A DNA stretch of 64,000 bases from DASUPK01 sp963797265 (GTDB taxonomy: Bacteria; Actinomycetota; Thermoleophilia; Solirubrobacterales; 70-9), in the NCBI GenBank assembly GCA_963797265.1, contig CAWCOY010000004.1:124001-188000 (forward strand), written 5' to 3'. The notes below the pieces were generated by a model. The model was not told the origin of the DNA, ran no database searches, and worked only from the letters and a program-made list of their open reading frames with translations. The position numbers and the translations under genes were made by a program. Each line of letters begins with the position of its first letter. Within the stretch, counting starts at the first letter, position 1. Below are positions 41,378-50,123 of this stretch, piece by piece.

Positions 41378-43546
41378 ATGGAGCGAAGGAGGATCGTCGT
41401 CCGCGGGGTCGTGCAGGGGGTCGGGTTCCGGCCCTTCGTCCACCGGCTGGCGACCCGCTGGGGCCTCGGCGGCTTCGCGCTCAACGACGGGGGCGGCGTG
41501 GTCGTGGAGGTCGAGGGCGATCCGATCGTGCTCGGCCTCTTCACCGGCGAGCTGGTCGACGACGCTCCGCCGCACGCCTCGGTCGAGGAGATGTCCACCG
41601 CGCTCGTGCCGCTCCGCGGGGAGCGCGAGTTCCGGATCGAGCGAAGCACCCGCGACCCGGGCGGCGCCCTGGTCCCGCCGGACATCGCCACCTGCGAGGA
41701 CTGCCTGGCCGAGCTTCGCGACCCGGCCGACCGCCGCCACCGCTACCCATTCATCAACTGCACCCGCTGCGGACCGCGCTTCACGATCTCGCTGCGTCCG
41801 CCTTACGACCGCGCCAACACCACCATGGCCGGCTTCGAGATGTGCGCGGCCTGCCGCGCCGAGTACGAGGACCCCGCCGACCGCCGCTTCCACGCCGAGC
41901 CGATCGCCTGCCCCGACTGCGGTCCGCAGCTCGCGCTCGGCGAGGCGAGCGGCGAGGATGCGCTTGCGGCTGCGGTGGAGCTGCTCGCGTCCGGGCGGAT
42001 CGTCGCCGTCAAGGGGCTGGGGGGCTACCACCTCGCCTGCGACGCCACCGACGAGGCAGCCCTGGCCAGGCTTCGCGCTCGAAAGCGCCGCGACGAGAAG
42101 CCCCTCGCCCTGATGACTGCCGAGCCCGAGCAGATCGCGGAGCTCGACGAGCGAGAGAGCGAGCGGCTCGCCGGCTCCGCCTCGCCGATCGTCCTGGTCC
42201 GCCGCCGGAACCGCTCGGCGATCGCCGCCTCCGTCGCGCCTGGCACCGAGTGGCTCGGCTTGATGCTCCCCTACACCCCGCTCCATCACCTGCTCTGCGC
42301 CGACCTCGGCCGCCCGCTCGTGATGACCTCGGGCAACCGGTCGGACGAGCCGATCGCAACCGACGACGACGAGGCCCGGGACCGCCTCGGCGGGATCGCG
42401 GACGCGTTCCTCGCCCACAATCGCCCGATCCACCGCCGCTGCGAAGACTCGGTCGTCCGTGTGGCGTTCCCGCTCCGGCGCTCCCGCGGGATGACCCCGC
42501 AGGGGCTCCCGGTCCCGCGCCGCGGGACGAAGCCGATCCTGGCGACCGGCGCCGAGCTGAAGAGCACCTTTTGCCTGTTGAGGGAAGAACGGGCGTTTCT
42601 CTCCCCCCACCTCGGCGACCTCGACTCCCCGCTCGCCTACGAGGCCTTCCGCTCCGACCTCGAGCTCTACCTCGAGATGCTCGGGACACGCCCCGAGCTG
42701 ATCGCCCACGACCTCCATCCCGACTACCTGTCCACCCGCTGGGCGCTCGAGCAGGACGCGGAGACGGTCGCGATCCAGCACCACCATGCCCACGCCGCCG
42801 CCTGTCTCGCCGAGCACGGCGAGAAGGGACCGGCGCTTGCGCTGGTCTTCGACGGCACCGGCTATGGGCCGGACGGCACACTCTGGGGCGGCGAGCTGCT
42901 CCGGGCCTCGCTGGAGCGGTACGAGCGCCTCGCCCACCTCGACCCTGTCCCGCTCCCCGGCGGCGAGGCGGCGATCCGGGAGCCCTGGCGGATGGCCGCC
43001 GCCTATCTCGAGGCGGCGGACCGCCCGGTCCCCTACTCGCGCTGGGCCGAGGTTCGCCAGAGCCTGCGGGTGAACGCCCCGCTCTCCTCCGGGATGGGCC
43101 GCCTCTTCGACGCCGCGGCGGCCCTGCTCGGCGTCCGCGAGCGGGTGAGCTACGAGGGCCAGGCTGCGATCGACCTCGAGCAGCTCGCCGGGAACACCGA
43201 GGCCGATCCGTATCCCTGCCGGATCGAGGACGGCCGCATGATCGGAGCGGACCTGATCGCGGCCGCGCGCGACGACCTCGCCGCCGGCCGGCCGCGCGAC
43301 CGCATCGCAGCCGCCTTACACGAGGGCGTCTCCGCGGCGGCGGCCCGGGCCTGCTCCGAGTTCGGCGATCCACCGGAGAAGGTCGTCCTATCCGGTGGCA
43401 GCTTCCAGAACCTGCGACTGCTCGGGAGCGTCGGCCGAAGACTCGATAGCTTGGGCTTCGACGTGCTGACCCACCGTCTCGTTCCTCCGAACGACGGCGG
43501 CATCAGCCTCGGACAGGCCGCGATCGCGGCGAGGAGAATGGACTAG
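41378..43546 (+). CDS. hypF: Carbamoyltransferase HypF
   Basis: 722 residues. HypF uses carbamoyl phosphate and ATP to supply the carbamoyl that becomes the CN ligands of [NiFe] hydrogenase. In order: acylphosphatase domain (VRGVVQGVGFRPFVHRLA), zinc fingers (CEDCLAEL, INCTRCGPRF, CAACRAEY, ACPDCGPQ), YrdC-like domain (KGLGGYHLACDAT), Kae1-like domain (HHHAHAAACLAEHG, FDGTGYGPDGTLWGGE). ATG 41378 follows the GAGG of its own leader; the open frame extends further but is not family-like. It heads hypF-hypC-SIS-hypD-hypE, all one to about 50 bases apart or overlapping. Confidence 0.96.
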   Translation: MERRRIVVRGVVQGVGFRPFVHRLATRWGLGGFALNDGGGVVVEVEGDPIVLGLFTGELVDDAPPHASVEEMSTALVPLRGEREFRIERSTRDPGGALVPPDIATCEDCLAELRDPADRRHRYPFINCTRCGPRFTISLRPPYDRANTTMAGFEMCAACRAEYEDPADRRFHAEPIACPDCGPQLALGEASGEDALAAAVELLASGRIVAVKGLGGYHLACDATDEAALARLRARKRRDEKPLALMTAEPEQIAELDERESERLAGSASPIVLVRRRNRSAIAASVAPGTEWLGLMLPYTPLHHLLCADLGRPLVMTSGNRSDEPIATDDDEARDRLGGIADAFLAHNRPIHRRCEDSVVRVAFPLRRSRGMTPQGLPVPRRGTKPILATGAELKSTFCLLREERAFLSPHLGDLDSPLAYEAFRSDLELYLEMLGTRPELIAHDLHPDYLSTRWALEQDAETVAIQHHHAHAAACLAEHGEKGPALALVFDGTGYGPDGTLWGGELLRASLERYERLAHLDPVPLPGGEAAIREPWRMAAAYLEAADRPVPYSRWAEVRQSLRVNAPLSSGMGRLFDAAAALLGVRERVSYEGQAAIDLEQLAGNTEADPYPCRIEDGRMIGADLIAAARDDLAAGRPRDRIAAALHEGVSAAAARACSEFGDPPEKVVLSGGSFQNLRLLGSVGRRLDSLGFDVLTHRLVPPNDGGISLGQAAIAARRMD

Positions 43547-43548
43547 AG

Positions 43549-43827
43549 ATGTGCCTCGGGATCCCAGGCCAGATCGTCGAGATCGTCGACACCGAGAACC
43601 GCGTCGCGAAGGTCGACGTCTCCGGAGTGCGGCGCAACTGCGATGTCGGGCTGCTCTGGGAGGGCCCGGACGCGGTCGGTGTCGGCGACTGGGTCCTGAT
43701 CCACGTCGGCTTCGCGATCTCGCGGATCGACGAGCGGGAGGCGCGCCAGACCCTGCGGGCGCTGGAGGCGCTCGGGCAGACCTACGAAGAGGAGCTCGCC
43801 GATCTCAGGGCCAGCGCGATCGACTGA
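43549..43827 (+). CDS. hypC: Hydrogenase maturation chaperone HypC
   Basis: 92 residues beginning MCLGIPGQIVEI, with the essential Cys2. HypC carries the Fe(CN)2CO unit with HypD and delivers it to the hydrogenase large subunit. The beta-barrel part (VDVSGVRRNCDVGLL, GDWVLIHVGFAIS) is followed by a helical tail. It starts three bases after hypF. Confidence 0.96.
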   Translation: MCLGIPGQIVEIVDTENRVAKVDVSGVRRNCDVGLLWEGPDAVGVGDWVLIHVGFAISRIDEREARQTLRALEALGQTYEEELADLRASAID

Positions 43828-43882
43828 CGCCGCACGAATCGGCTGTGCCTCGCTCGATGAGGCGGTCGCCGCCCGCTCGCAC

Positions 43883-45256
43883 GTGGTCGCCGAGTTCTTC
43901 AACCGCGAGTCCGGCGACCTGGCTCGGGCCTGTCACGCGATGGCCCGCGCATTCGCCCGCGGCGGGACGCTGATCCCCTTCGGCACGGGCGCCGCCGCCA
44001 CCGACGCCGCCCACGCCGCCGTCGAGTTCATGCACCCGGTGATCGTCGGCAAGCGTGCGCTGCCCGCGGTCGCCCCCTCCAACGACCCGACCCGCGCCTC
44101 CACCCTCTCCCGCCTCGCTGGCCCCGACGACATTGCGCTGGCGATCTCACACGGCGGCCCCGACCCGGAGACCGCCCGCTTCTTGGAGGCGGCTCGCGCC
44201 AGGGGCCTGCTGACGATCGCGCTGGCCGGCGGCGGCTCCGCGGAGCCGCTTCCCGGGCTGGCCGCCTCGACCGAGTCCGGCTATCGCTTCGCGGTCCCCA
44301 GCGAGGACCCGGCGATCGTCCAGGAGGTCCAGGAGACGACCTACCACGTGCTCTGGGAGCTGGTCCACGTCTTCTTCGAGCAACCTGGGCTCATGGAGGA
44401 GGCCGCCGCGGCTGAGGCGCACCCCGAGGCCTGCATCACCTGCGGCGATGTCGCGGTCCAGGCCAGGGTGGTCGAGGTCCAGGGGCCCACCGCCATCGTG
44501 GAGCGGGAGGGCGCCTTCGAGCAGGTGGCGTCGGACCTGATCGAGGGCCTCCAACGCGGCGAGATGGTCCTCTGCCACGCCGGCGTTGCCCTGGAGCGGG
44601 TCCCCGCCGGCTCGCCCGAGGCGAGCGGCGATCCCACCGACTTCCTGTACCCCTTCCAGGGCTCTGCCGCCACCGACCTCGACGCGGTGCTGTTCGACGT
44701 CCAGAGCTCCACCCTCGAGAAGGCCGGCGAGGTGACCGCGTTGCGCTCGGCGATCGACACCGGTGCGATCGCGCGCGTCGCCGACCAGGTCCGCCAGCGG
44801 CTCGACGCCGGCGCCCGCCTGCTCACCTTCGGCAACGGCGGCTCGGCCACGGACGCCCAGGACATCGCCACCGACGCCGGCGCCCGCGGCTGGCCAGGGA
44901 TCGCGCTCAACAACGACGCCGCCACGGTCACCGCGGTCGCGAACGACGTCGGATTCGAGCAGGCCTTCTCGCGCCAGCTGATCGCGCTCGGGCGCCCCGG
45001 CGATATCGCCATCGCGATCTCCACCAGCGGCGGCTCGCCCAACGTGATCGCGGCCGTCGAGGAGGCGCACCGGCGCGGAATGACCACCGTCGCGCTGGCG
45101 GGCTACGAGGGCGGCCGGCTCGCGGCGCTCGACGCGCTCGACCACCTCTTCGTCGTTCCTTCCGACCACATCCCCCGGATCCAGGAAGCGCAGGCGACGA
45201 TCTACCACCTGCTGCTCGAGGCGATCGGGGAGCGCGGGGGGCCACCGGGCGTATGA
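43883..45256 (+). CDS. SIS - HypC-like - SIS fusion protein in the hyp operon
   Basis: 457 residues. Two sugar-isomerase (SIS) domains flank a HypC-like barrel. SIS 1 (about residues 1-165) has PFGTGAAATDAAHAAVEF and AISHGGPDPETA. The central domain (about 180-240) has ACITCGDVAVQARVVEVQG and VLCHAGVALERV. SIS 2 (about 280-450) has FGNGGSATDAQDIATDAG and AISTSGGSPNV, and is GmhA-like. GmhA enzymes isomerise sedoheptulose 7-phosphate; a role in hydrogenase maturation is unproven. Sequence upstream of the GTG in the same frame (LDEAVAARSH) looks coding, so the true start may be earlier. It overlaps hypD by ATGA. Confidence 0.85.
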   Translation: MVAEFFNRESGDLARACHAMARAFARGGTLIPFGTGAAATDAAHAAVEFMHPVIVGKRALPAVAPSNDPTRASTLSRLAGPDDIALAISHGGPDPETARFLEAARARGLLTIALAGGGSAEPLPGLAASTESGYRFAVPSEDPAIVQEVQETTYHVLWELVHVFFEQPGLMEEAAAAEAHPEACITCGDVAVQARVVEVQGPTAIVEREGAFEQVASDLIEGLQRGEMVLCHAGVALERVPAGSPEASGDPTDFLYPFQGSAATDLDAVLFDVQSSTLEKAGEVTALRSAIDTGAIARVADQVRQRLDAGARLLTFGNGGSATDAQDIATDAGARGWPGIALNNDAATVTAVANDVGFEQAFSRQLIALGRPGDIAIAISTSGGSPNVIAAVEEAHRRGMTTVALAGYEGGRLAALDALDHLFVVPSDHIPRIQEAQATIYHLLLEAIGERGGPPGV

Positions 45257-46380
45257 GGTTCGTCGACGAGTACCGCGACCCGGCCCTCGCCAAGCGCCTC
45301 GCGGCGGAGATCGCCGAGCTCGCCGACCCCGGCCGCACCTTCAAGCTGATGGAGGTCTGCGGGGGGCATACCCACTCGATCTACAAGCACGGCGTCGAGG
45401 ACCTCCTGCCCGACAACGTCGAGCTCGTCCATGGCCCGGGCTGCCCGGTCTGCGTGATCCCGATGGGCCGGCAGGACGACGCCATCGCGATCGCCGAGCG
45501 ACCCGAGGTGATCTTCACCACCTTCGGCGACATGATGCGCGTGCCGGCGAGCCGCGGCTCGCTGCTCGACGCGAAGGCGCGCGGCGCCGACGTGCGGATG
45601 GTCTACTCCCCGCTCGACGCCCTGCGGATTGCCCGCGAGAACCCCGACCGCGAGGTCGTCTTCTTCGCGATCGGCTTCGAGACCACCGCTCCCTCCACGG
45701 CGATCACGCTGAAGCGTGCACGGGCCGAGGGGATCCGGAACTTCTCGGCCTTCTGCAACCACGTGACGATCATCCCGGCGATCCGGGCGATCCTCGACTC
45801 TCCCGACCTGCGCCTCGACGGCTTCATCGGCCCGGGCCACGTCTCCACCGTGATCGGTCTGCGTCCCTACCGCTTCATCGCCGAGCGGCACCGAAAGCCG
45901 GTGGTCGTCTCCGGCTTCGAGCCACTCGACGTGCTCCAGGGGGTCCAGATGCTGCTCAGCCAGCTCGCCGAGGGGCGCTCGGAGGTCGAGAACCAGTACC
46001 AGCGAGTCGTCCGCGACGAGGGCAACCCGCTGGCGCTCGCGGCCATCGCCGAGACAATGGAGCTCCGCACCACATTCGAGTGGCGCGGGCTCGGCTTCAT
46101 CTCGCAGAGCGCCCTGAAGGTCAGGCCGGAGTTCACCGACTGGGACGCCGAGGTGCGCTACGAGGTCCCCGGCGTCCGCGTCGCCGACCCGAAGGCGTGC
46201 CAGTGTGGCGAGGTGCTGAAGGGCGTGATCCGCCCCTGGGAGTGCAAGGTGTTCGGCACCGCCTGCACGCCCGAGCACCCGATCGGCACCTGCATGGTCT
46301 CCTCGGAGGGCGCCTGCGCTGCCTATTACAACTACGGCCGCCACTCGGGACGGCGCAAGCGAGAGGCGGTGGCGGGCTGA
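45253..46380 (+). CDS. hypD: Hydrogenase maturation protein HypD
   Basis: 375 residues. HypD, with HypC, assembles Fe(CN)2CO. Conserved blocks are EVCGGHTHSIYKHG, HGPGCPVCVIP and FFAIGFETTAPSTA. The C-terminal [4Fe-4S] ligands are in ACQCGEVLKG, PWECKVFGTACTPEHP. Length is normal. It overlaps the SIS fusion upstream and shares one base with hypE downstream. Confidence 0.97.
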   Translation: MRFVDEYRDPALAKRLAAEIAELADPGRTFKLMEVCGGHTHSIYKHGVEDLLPDNVELVHGPGCPVCVIPMGRQDDAIAIAERPEVIFTTFGDMMRVPASRGSLLDAKARGADVRMVYSPLDALRIARENPDREVVFFAIGFETTAPSTAITLKRARAEGIRNFSAFCNHVTIIPAIRAILDSPDLRLDGFIGPGHVSTVIGLRPYRFIAERHRKPVVVSGFEPLDVLQGVQMLLSQLAEGRSEVENQYQRVVRDEGNPLALAAIAETMELRTTFEWRGLGFISQSALKVRPEFTDWDAEVRYEVPGVRVADPKACQCGEVLKGVIRPWECKVFGTACTPEHPIGTCMVSSEGACAAYYNYGRHSGRRKREAVAG

Positions 46381-47474
46381 TGGAGAGCGGGAAGGGGCGC
46401 TCCGAGCAAGAGGTCCTCGACGCGATCGAGGCGCGCCGCCGCCGTCCACGGCGCAAGGTCCTCGACGAGCGCATCACCTTGAGCCACGGCGCCGGCGGCA
46501 AGGCCTCCCACGACCTTGTCGAGGGGATCTTCCTGCGGGAGTTCTCCAACGAGCTGCTCGACCCGCTCGGTGACTCGGCCTTGGTCGGTACCGGAAAGGA
46601 CCAGCTCGCCTTCACCACCGACTCGTTCGTCGTCCGCCCCCTCTTCTTCCCCGGCGGCGACATCGGCGAGCTCGCCATCAACGGGACGGTCAACGACCTG
46701 GCGATGACGGGCGCGACCCCGCTCGCCCTCTCGGCGAGCTTCATCGTCGAGGAGGGCCTGCCGGTCGCCGACCTCGAGCGGATCGCCGCCTCCATGGCTC
46801 GCGCCGCCGAGACCGCCGACGTGCGGATCGCCACCGGCGACACCAAGGTCGTCGAGCGCGGCAAGGCCGACGGCCTCTACATCAACACCTCGGGCGTCGG
46901 CGTGGTCGAGCACGAGCACATCATCGGCCCGCGCGTGATCCGCCCCGGCGATGTGGTGCTCGTCTCCGGCCCGATCGGCGATCACGGCATGGCGGTGATG
47001 ATCGCCCGCGGCGAGCTGGAGCTCGAGGTCGAGCTCGAGTCCGACACCGCCCCCCTCAACGGCATCGTCCACACGCTGCTCAGCGACGTCCCGGCGGGCG
47101 GTGTCCGCTGCCTGCGCGACCCGACCCGCGGCGGCCTCGCCACCGTCCTCGCCGAGCTCGCCCTAAGCGCCGAGGTCGGCATCACGATCCACGAGTCCGA
47201 GCTGCCGATCCGCCCCGAGGTCACCGGCGCCTGCGAGATCCTCGGCATCGACCCGATCTACGTCGCCAACGAGGGCAAGCTGATCGCGATCGTCGCCCCC
47301 GACTCGGCCCCCGCGGCCCTCGCGGCCCTCCGCTCGAATCCGCTCGGCCGCGAGGCCGCCGTGATCGCGGAGGTCACCCCCGACCCACCCGGCCTAGTCG
47401 TCCTGGAAACTGCGTTCGGTGGCTCCCGGGTCGTCGACATGTTGGCTGGGGACCCTCTGCCACGCATCTGCTGA
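46380..47474 (+). CDS. hypE: Carbamoyl dehydratase HypE
   Basis: 364 residues of the PurM-like ATPase fold: LSHGAGGKASHDLVE, TDSFVVRPLFFPGGDIG, GTVNDLAMTGATP, and the C-terminal PRIC whose Cys receives the carbamoyl from HypF and is dehydrated to thiocyanate. An N-terminal basic extension of about 30 residues precedes the fold. The ATG shares its A with the hypD stop (TGATG). It is the last gene of the operon. Confidence 0.97.
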   Translation: MESGKGRSEQEVLDAIEARRRRPRRKVLDERITLSHGAGGKASHDLVEGIFLREFSNELLDPLGDSALVGTGKDQLAFTTDSFVVRPLFFPGGDIGELAINGTVNDLAMTGATPLALSASFIVEEGLPVADLERIAASMARAAETADVRIATGDTKVVERGKADGLYINTSGVGVVEHEHIIGPRVIRPGDVVLVSGPIGDHGMAVMIARGELELEVELESDTAPLNGIVHTLLSDVPAGGVRCLRDPTRGGLATVLAELALSAEVGITIHESELPIRPEVTGACEILGIDPIYVANEGKLIAIVAPDSAPAALAALRSNPLGREAAVIAEVTPDPPGLVVLETAFGGSRVVDMLAGDPLPRIC

Positions 47475-47548
47475 TCAAGCCGCTCCCGCTCTCCGCGCAA
47501 GGGAGCAACGACTTCGCGGACCTGCCAGCAACACGCAACGCGTTTAGC

Positions 47549-48022
47549 ATGAGCAACTCAGACGACATCCTGTCGGATGTGCTCTCGGCGACCCTTGCGA
47601 CGAGAGTGAGGACAACAATGGAAGGTCAAGAGCTTCACCCGGAGGACGCTGCCAAGATGCGCGAGCCCGTGGCGGACGGGCAAGGTACCCTCCGCGCGGA
47701 TATCTCGACCGCACTAGTCGGCCTCTACAAGGAGCACTTCGGCAAGGGGCCGACCCGGTGCCGCACCTATCTGGAGCCAGATCTGGTGGTCGTGGTTATG
47801 GGCGAGGGCTACACGCCCGCAGAGCAGACCCTGTTCGAGGCCGGCAAGTGGTACGAGGTCCGCGAGGCGCGTCAGATCTGGCAGGACAGCATGCAGGTTC
47901 TCTTCGTCAACAAGATCGAGGAGCTCACCGGGCGCAAGGTTTCGGCCTTCTTGAGCGCCAACCGCCAGGGCCCCGACCTCGCGGTTGAGCTCTTCGTGCT
48001 CGAGGGCGAGGAAGCGAACTAG
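47549..48022 (+). CDS. DUF2294 domain protein
   Basis: 157 residues. From about residue 45 the sequence (LRADISTALVGLYKEHFGKG, later LEPDLVVVVMGEGYTPAEQ and VSAFLSANRQGPD) fits the DUF2294 family. In my recollection this family is linked to bicarbonate/Na+-related physiology in some bacteria; no function is assigned here. The first 40 residues are variable, and ATG 47618 is an alternative start. It follows hypE by 74 bases on the same strand. Confidence 0.75.
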   Translation: MSNSDDILSDVLSATLATRVRTTMEGQELHPEDAAKMREPVADGQGTLRADISTALVGLYKEHFGKGPTRCRTYLEPDLVVVVMGEGYTPAEQTLFEAGKWYEVREARQIWQDSMQVLFVNKIEELTGRKVSAFLSANRQGPDLAVELFVLEGEEAN

Positions 48023-48076
48023 CGAGGAGTCCTCCGTCCGTTCCAGGCAGGCGTCTGTCGGATGGCTATCCGGCCG

Positions 48077-48505
48077 CTACAACGACCCGAAGTCGATGTT
48101 CTGAGCGTCCGCGCCGGCCATACGCGCCTCGCTGATCGGGACGACCTCCCGGCCAAACGGAAGCAGCGAGACCATCACCAGCTTCAGGTTGGCGAGGGCC
48201 AGCGGGATGCCGATGATTGTGATCGCGAGGAGGACCGAGGTCGCCAGATGGGCGATCGCAAGCCAAACGCCGGCAAGCGGTAACCAAATGATGTTGCCGA
48301 TGACGCTCGGTGGCCCCGCGTCCGGACGCTTGACCAGGGTGCGGCCGAAGGGCCAGATCGTGAAGCTGGCGATCTTGAAGGCCTGCAGCCCGAAGGGAAT
48401 CGTGACTATCAGGACGCACATGATGATCCCGGCGAGTAGCCACAGGATCGTCGCCCAGAATCCAGCGAAGACGAGCCAGATGATGTTGAGCAGGACGCGC
48501 AGCAT
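48077..48505 (-). CDS. YccF-domain membrane protein
   Basis: 142 residues with two copies of a YccF unit, each with a hydrophobic helix pair and IW/PFG blocks (NIIWLVFAGFWATILW, IPFGLQAFKIASFTIWPFG; NIIWLPLAGVWLAIAH, IPLALANLKLVMVSLLPFG). YccF proteins are inner-membrane proteins of unknown role. It is a single gene, divergent from the cupin at 48603. Confidence 0.9.
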   Translation of the reverse strand: MLRVLLNIIWLVFAGFWATILWLLAGIIMCVLIVTIPFGLQAFKIASFTIWPFGRTLVKRPDAGPPSVIGNIIWLPLAGVWLAIAHLATSVLLAITIIGIPLALANLKLVMVSLLPFGREVVPISEARMAGADAQNIDFGSL

Positions 48506-48602
48506 CGGGTCGCGGCTGGGAAGACCCTCCCTGGACGAATAGCTCTTGTCAATGCCGGACCGGCCGCTAGCCTGGCCGCGCCTCTACTCACATCGGACAG
48601 GG

Positions 48603-49037
48603 ATGGTCACGATGACCCTCACCACGCAGAACGTGATGGACCTCGAGACGACGTCGCTGCGCTCCACGGCGACTGATGACGCGGCCTGGCTGGGCGGCTA
48701 CTTCTCCTCCGGGGGCAGCGAGGCCGATCAGTCCTGCACCATCTACTTCGCCATACCGCCCGGCGACCGCCTCGGTAAGCACCACGACACCGCCGAGGAG
48801 ACTCAGTACATCCTCTCCGGCAGCGGCGACCTGCTCACCGATGAGGGCGCCGAGGCGATCAAGCCCGGCGACGTCTTCATCCTCAAGGAGGGTGTCTCGC
48901 ACGACCTCCACAACACCGGCGAGGAGGACCTGCGCGTCCTCGCCTTCTTCTCGAAGCCGCGGGTCGAGCAGCACTGGGACGTCGAGACCTGGCCGCCGGA
49001 CGACGCGAAGGTGACCGGCTCGCCTAACCGGGGCTGA
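48603..49037 (+). CDS. Cupin-domain protein
   Basis: 144 residues with one cupin barrel: PPGDRLGKHHDTAEETQYIL (metal-binding His-x-His-like motif 1) and IKPGDVFILKEGVSHDLHN (motif 2). It may bind a metal and act as an enzyme or sensor; the substrate is unknown. The second motif is nearly repeated in the fragment at 49959-50082. ATG 48603 is chosen; ATG 48612 is also possible. Confidence 0.85.
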   Translation: MVTMTLTTQNVMDLETTSLRSTATDDAAWLGGYFSSGGSEADQSCTIYFAIPPGDRLGKHHDTAEETQYILSGSGDLLTDEGAEAIKPGDVFILKEGVSHDLHNTGEEDLRVLAFFSKPRVEQHWDVETWPPDDAKVTGSPNRG

Positions 49038-49051
49038 GCAGCCGCGCAAGG

Positions 49052-49519
49052 TCAGCTCAGGTGCGCCGGATCCGGAAGACCGGATGGCCGGCCGCGATCG
49101 GGCTCGAACTCCTCTACCGGAGCGGAGGGATCCACCGGGATGTGAGGCCGAGCTCCGGGGGCCACCTCCAGGTAGCTCTTGATGATCGGGGCGCGCTCAT
49201 GTGGATCGACCTCCTCGAGCCGCACCTCCTCCGCCCCGCCGTGCCGAAGGACGGCGCGGCCGCCGGCAGCCCGCACGTTGGCGACCCAGTTCACGCGATC
49301 CCCGAGCATGGCGACGAGGTAGCGCTCACCCTCGTGGTCGGCGACCACGACCGGGAAGGTGATCGGCCGGCCGCTGCGGCGCCCGCGCACCTCGAGGCTG
49401 TGGAGCTGCTCGGGCGCCCTGCCGGACGATGCCATTCGACTCGAGAGGGCGTTGAGCACCTTTGCGACCCGGTTCGGGCGCCCGCCCCTGTACATCCAGC
49501 GGTCGAGCTGGTGCGGCAT
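49052..49519 (-). CDS. Deazaflavin (F420)-dependent nitroreductase-family protein
   Basis: 155 residues of the DDN-like split-barrel family: LHSLEVRGRRSGRPITFPVV and YLVAMLGDRVNWVANVRAAG are the phosphate- and F420-binding blocks. Such proteins reduce quinones or other substrates with F420H2, or bind related flavins. It lies six bases downstream of the SnoaL-like gene and is probably co-transcribed with it. Confidence 0.85.
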   Translation of the reverse strand: MPHQLDRWMYRGGRPNRVAKVLNALSSRMASSGRAPEQLHSLEVRGRRSGRPITFPVVVADHEGERYLVAMLGDRVNWVANVRAAGGRAVLRHGGAEEVRLEEVDPHERAPIIKSYLEVAPGARPHIPVDPSAPVEEFEPDRGRPSGLPDPAHLS

Positions 49520-49525
49520 TCCCCG

Positions 49526-49924
49526 CTAGCCCTCGAGGCCCGCCGCCTGCTTCGCCAGCTTCGGCGTGCCATAGCCCTCGGCTCTCAGGATCAGCCCGTC
49601 CCGGACGGTGATAATCGCGCCCCAGGGAACGTCGAATTCGATTCCCGTGAGCCTGAAGGTCCCGACCAGCCGGTGCGTGGTCAGCACGCGGTCGCCGTCC
49701 AGCTCGTGCGACTCCATCAGCTCGAAGTGCAGGTCGCGATCGAACGCCTCGGCCAGGTCGTTCCACCAGGCCACAACCCCGTCACGCCCGGAGTAGGACC
49801 CGTTGATCGGGAACTCCGCCGCATTGACGATCTCGACCTCGTCGTCGCAGAGCTCCGGCGCCGGATTCCCCTTCTCCAGTTGCTCGATCCAGCGACCAAC
49901 CACATGCATGCTGCCCTCTCCCAT
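49526..49924 (-). CDS. SnoaL-like / NTF2-fold protein
   Basis: About 132 residues. The alpha/beta cone fold is suggested by VGRWIEQLEKGN at the N-terminus, YSGRDGVVAWWNDLAEAF and VRDGLILRAEGYGTP, as in SnoaL-like domains (polyketide cyclases, ester-cleaving or ketosteroid-isomerase-like proteins). No catalytic assignment is possible. ATG 49924 is chosen, with ATG 49909 also possible. It is the first gene of a pair with the F420-type reductase. Confidence 0.75.
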   Translation of the reverse strand: MGEGSMHVVGRWIEQLEKGNPAPELCDDEVEIVNAAEFPINGSYSGRDGVVAWWNDLAEAFDRDLHFELMESHELDGDRVLTTHRLVGTFRLTGIEFDVPWGAIITVRDGLILRAEGYGTPKLAKQAAGLEG

Positions 49925-49958
49925 GCACGAAACCCTACGTCCGGCGGACTCGCCCGTG

Positions 49959-50082
49959 ATGGACGACCAGCCGATCAAACCTGGCGACGTCTTCGTCCTG
50001 CGCGAGGACGTCTCGCACGATCTCCACAACGTCGCCAACGAGGGCAAGCCGATCGCAATCGTCGCCCCGACTCGCAGCCTTC
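49959..50082 (+). pseudogene. Cupin C-terminal fragment
   Basis: From an ATG at 49959 one reads DDQPIKPGDVFVLREDVSHD then LHNVANEGKPIAIVAP, clearly related to the second cupin motif of the protein at 48603-49037. No N-terminal half is present. The frame continues without a stop into antisense sequence of the beta-propeller gene, so this is a broken remnant of a partial duplication. Confidence 0.6.
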
Positions 50083-50123
50083 GCGCGATCCAGCGGCCGT
50101 TGCGCCCGGCACCCCAGCCCTGG

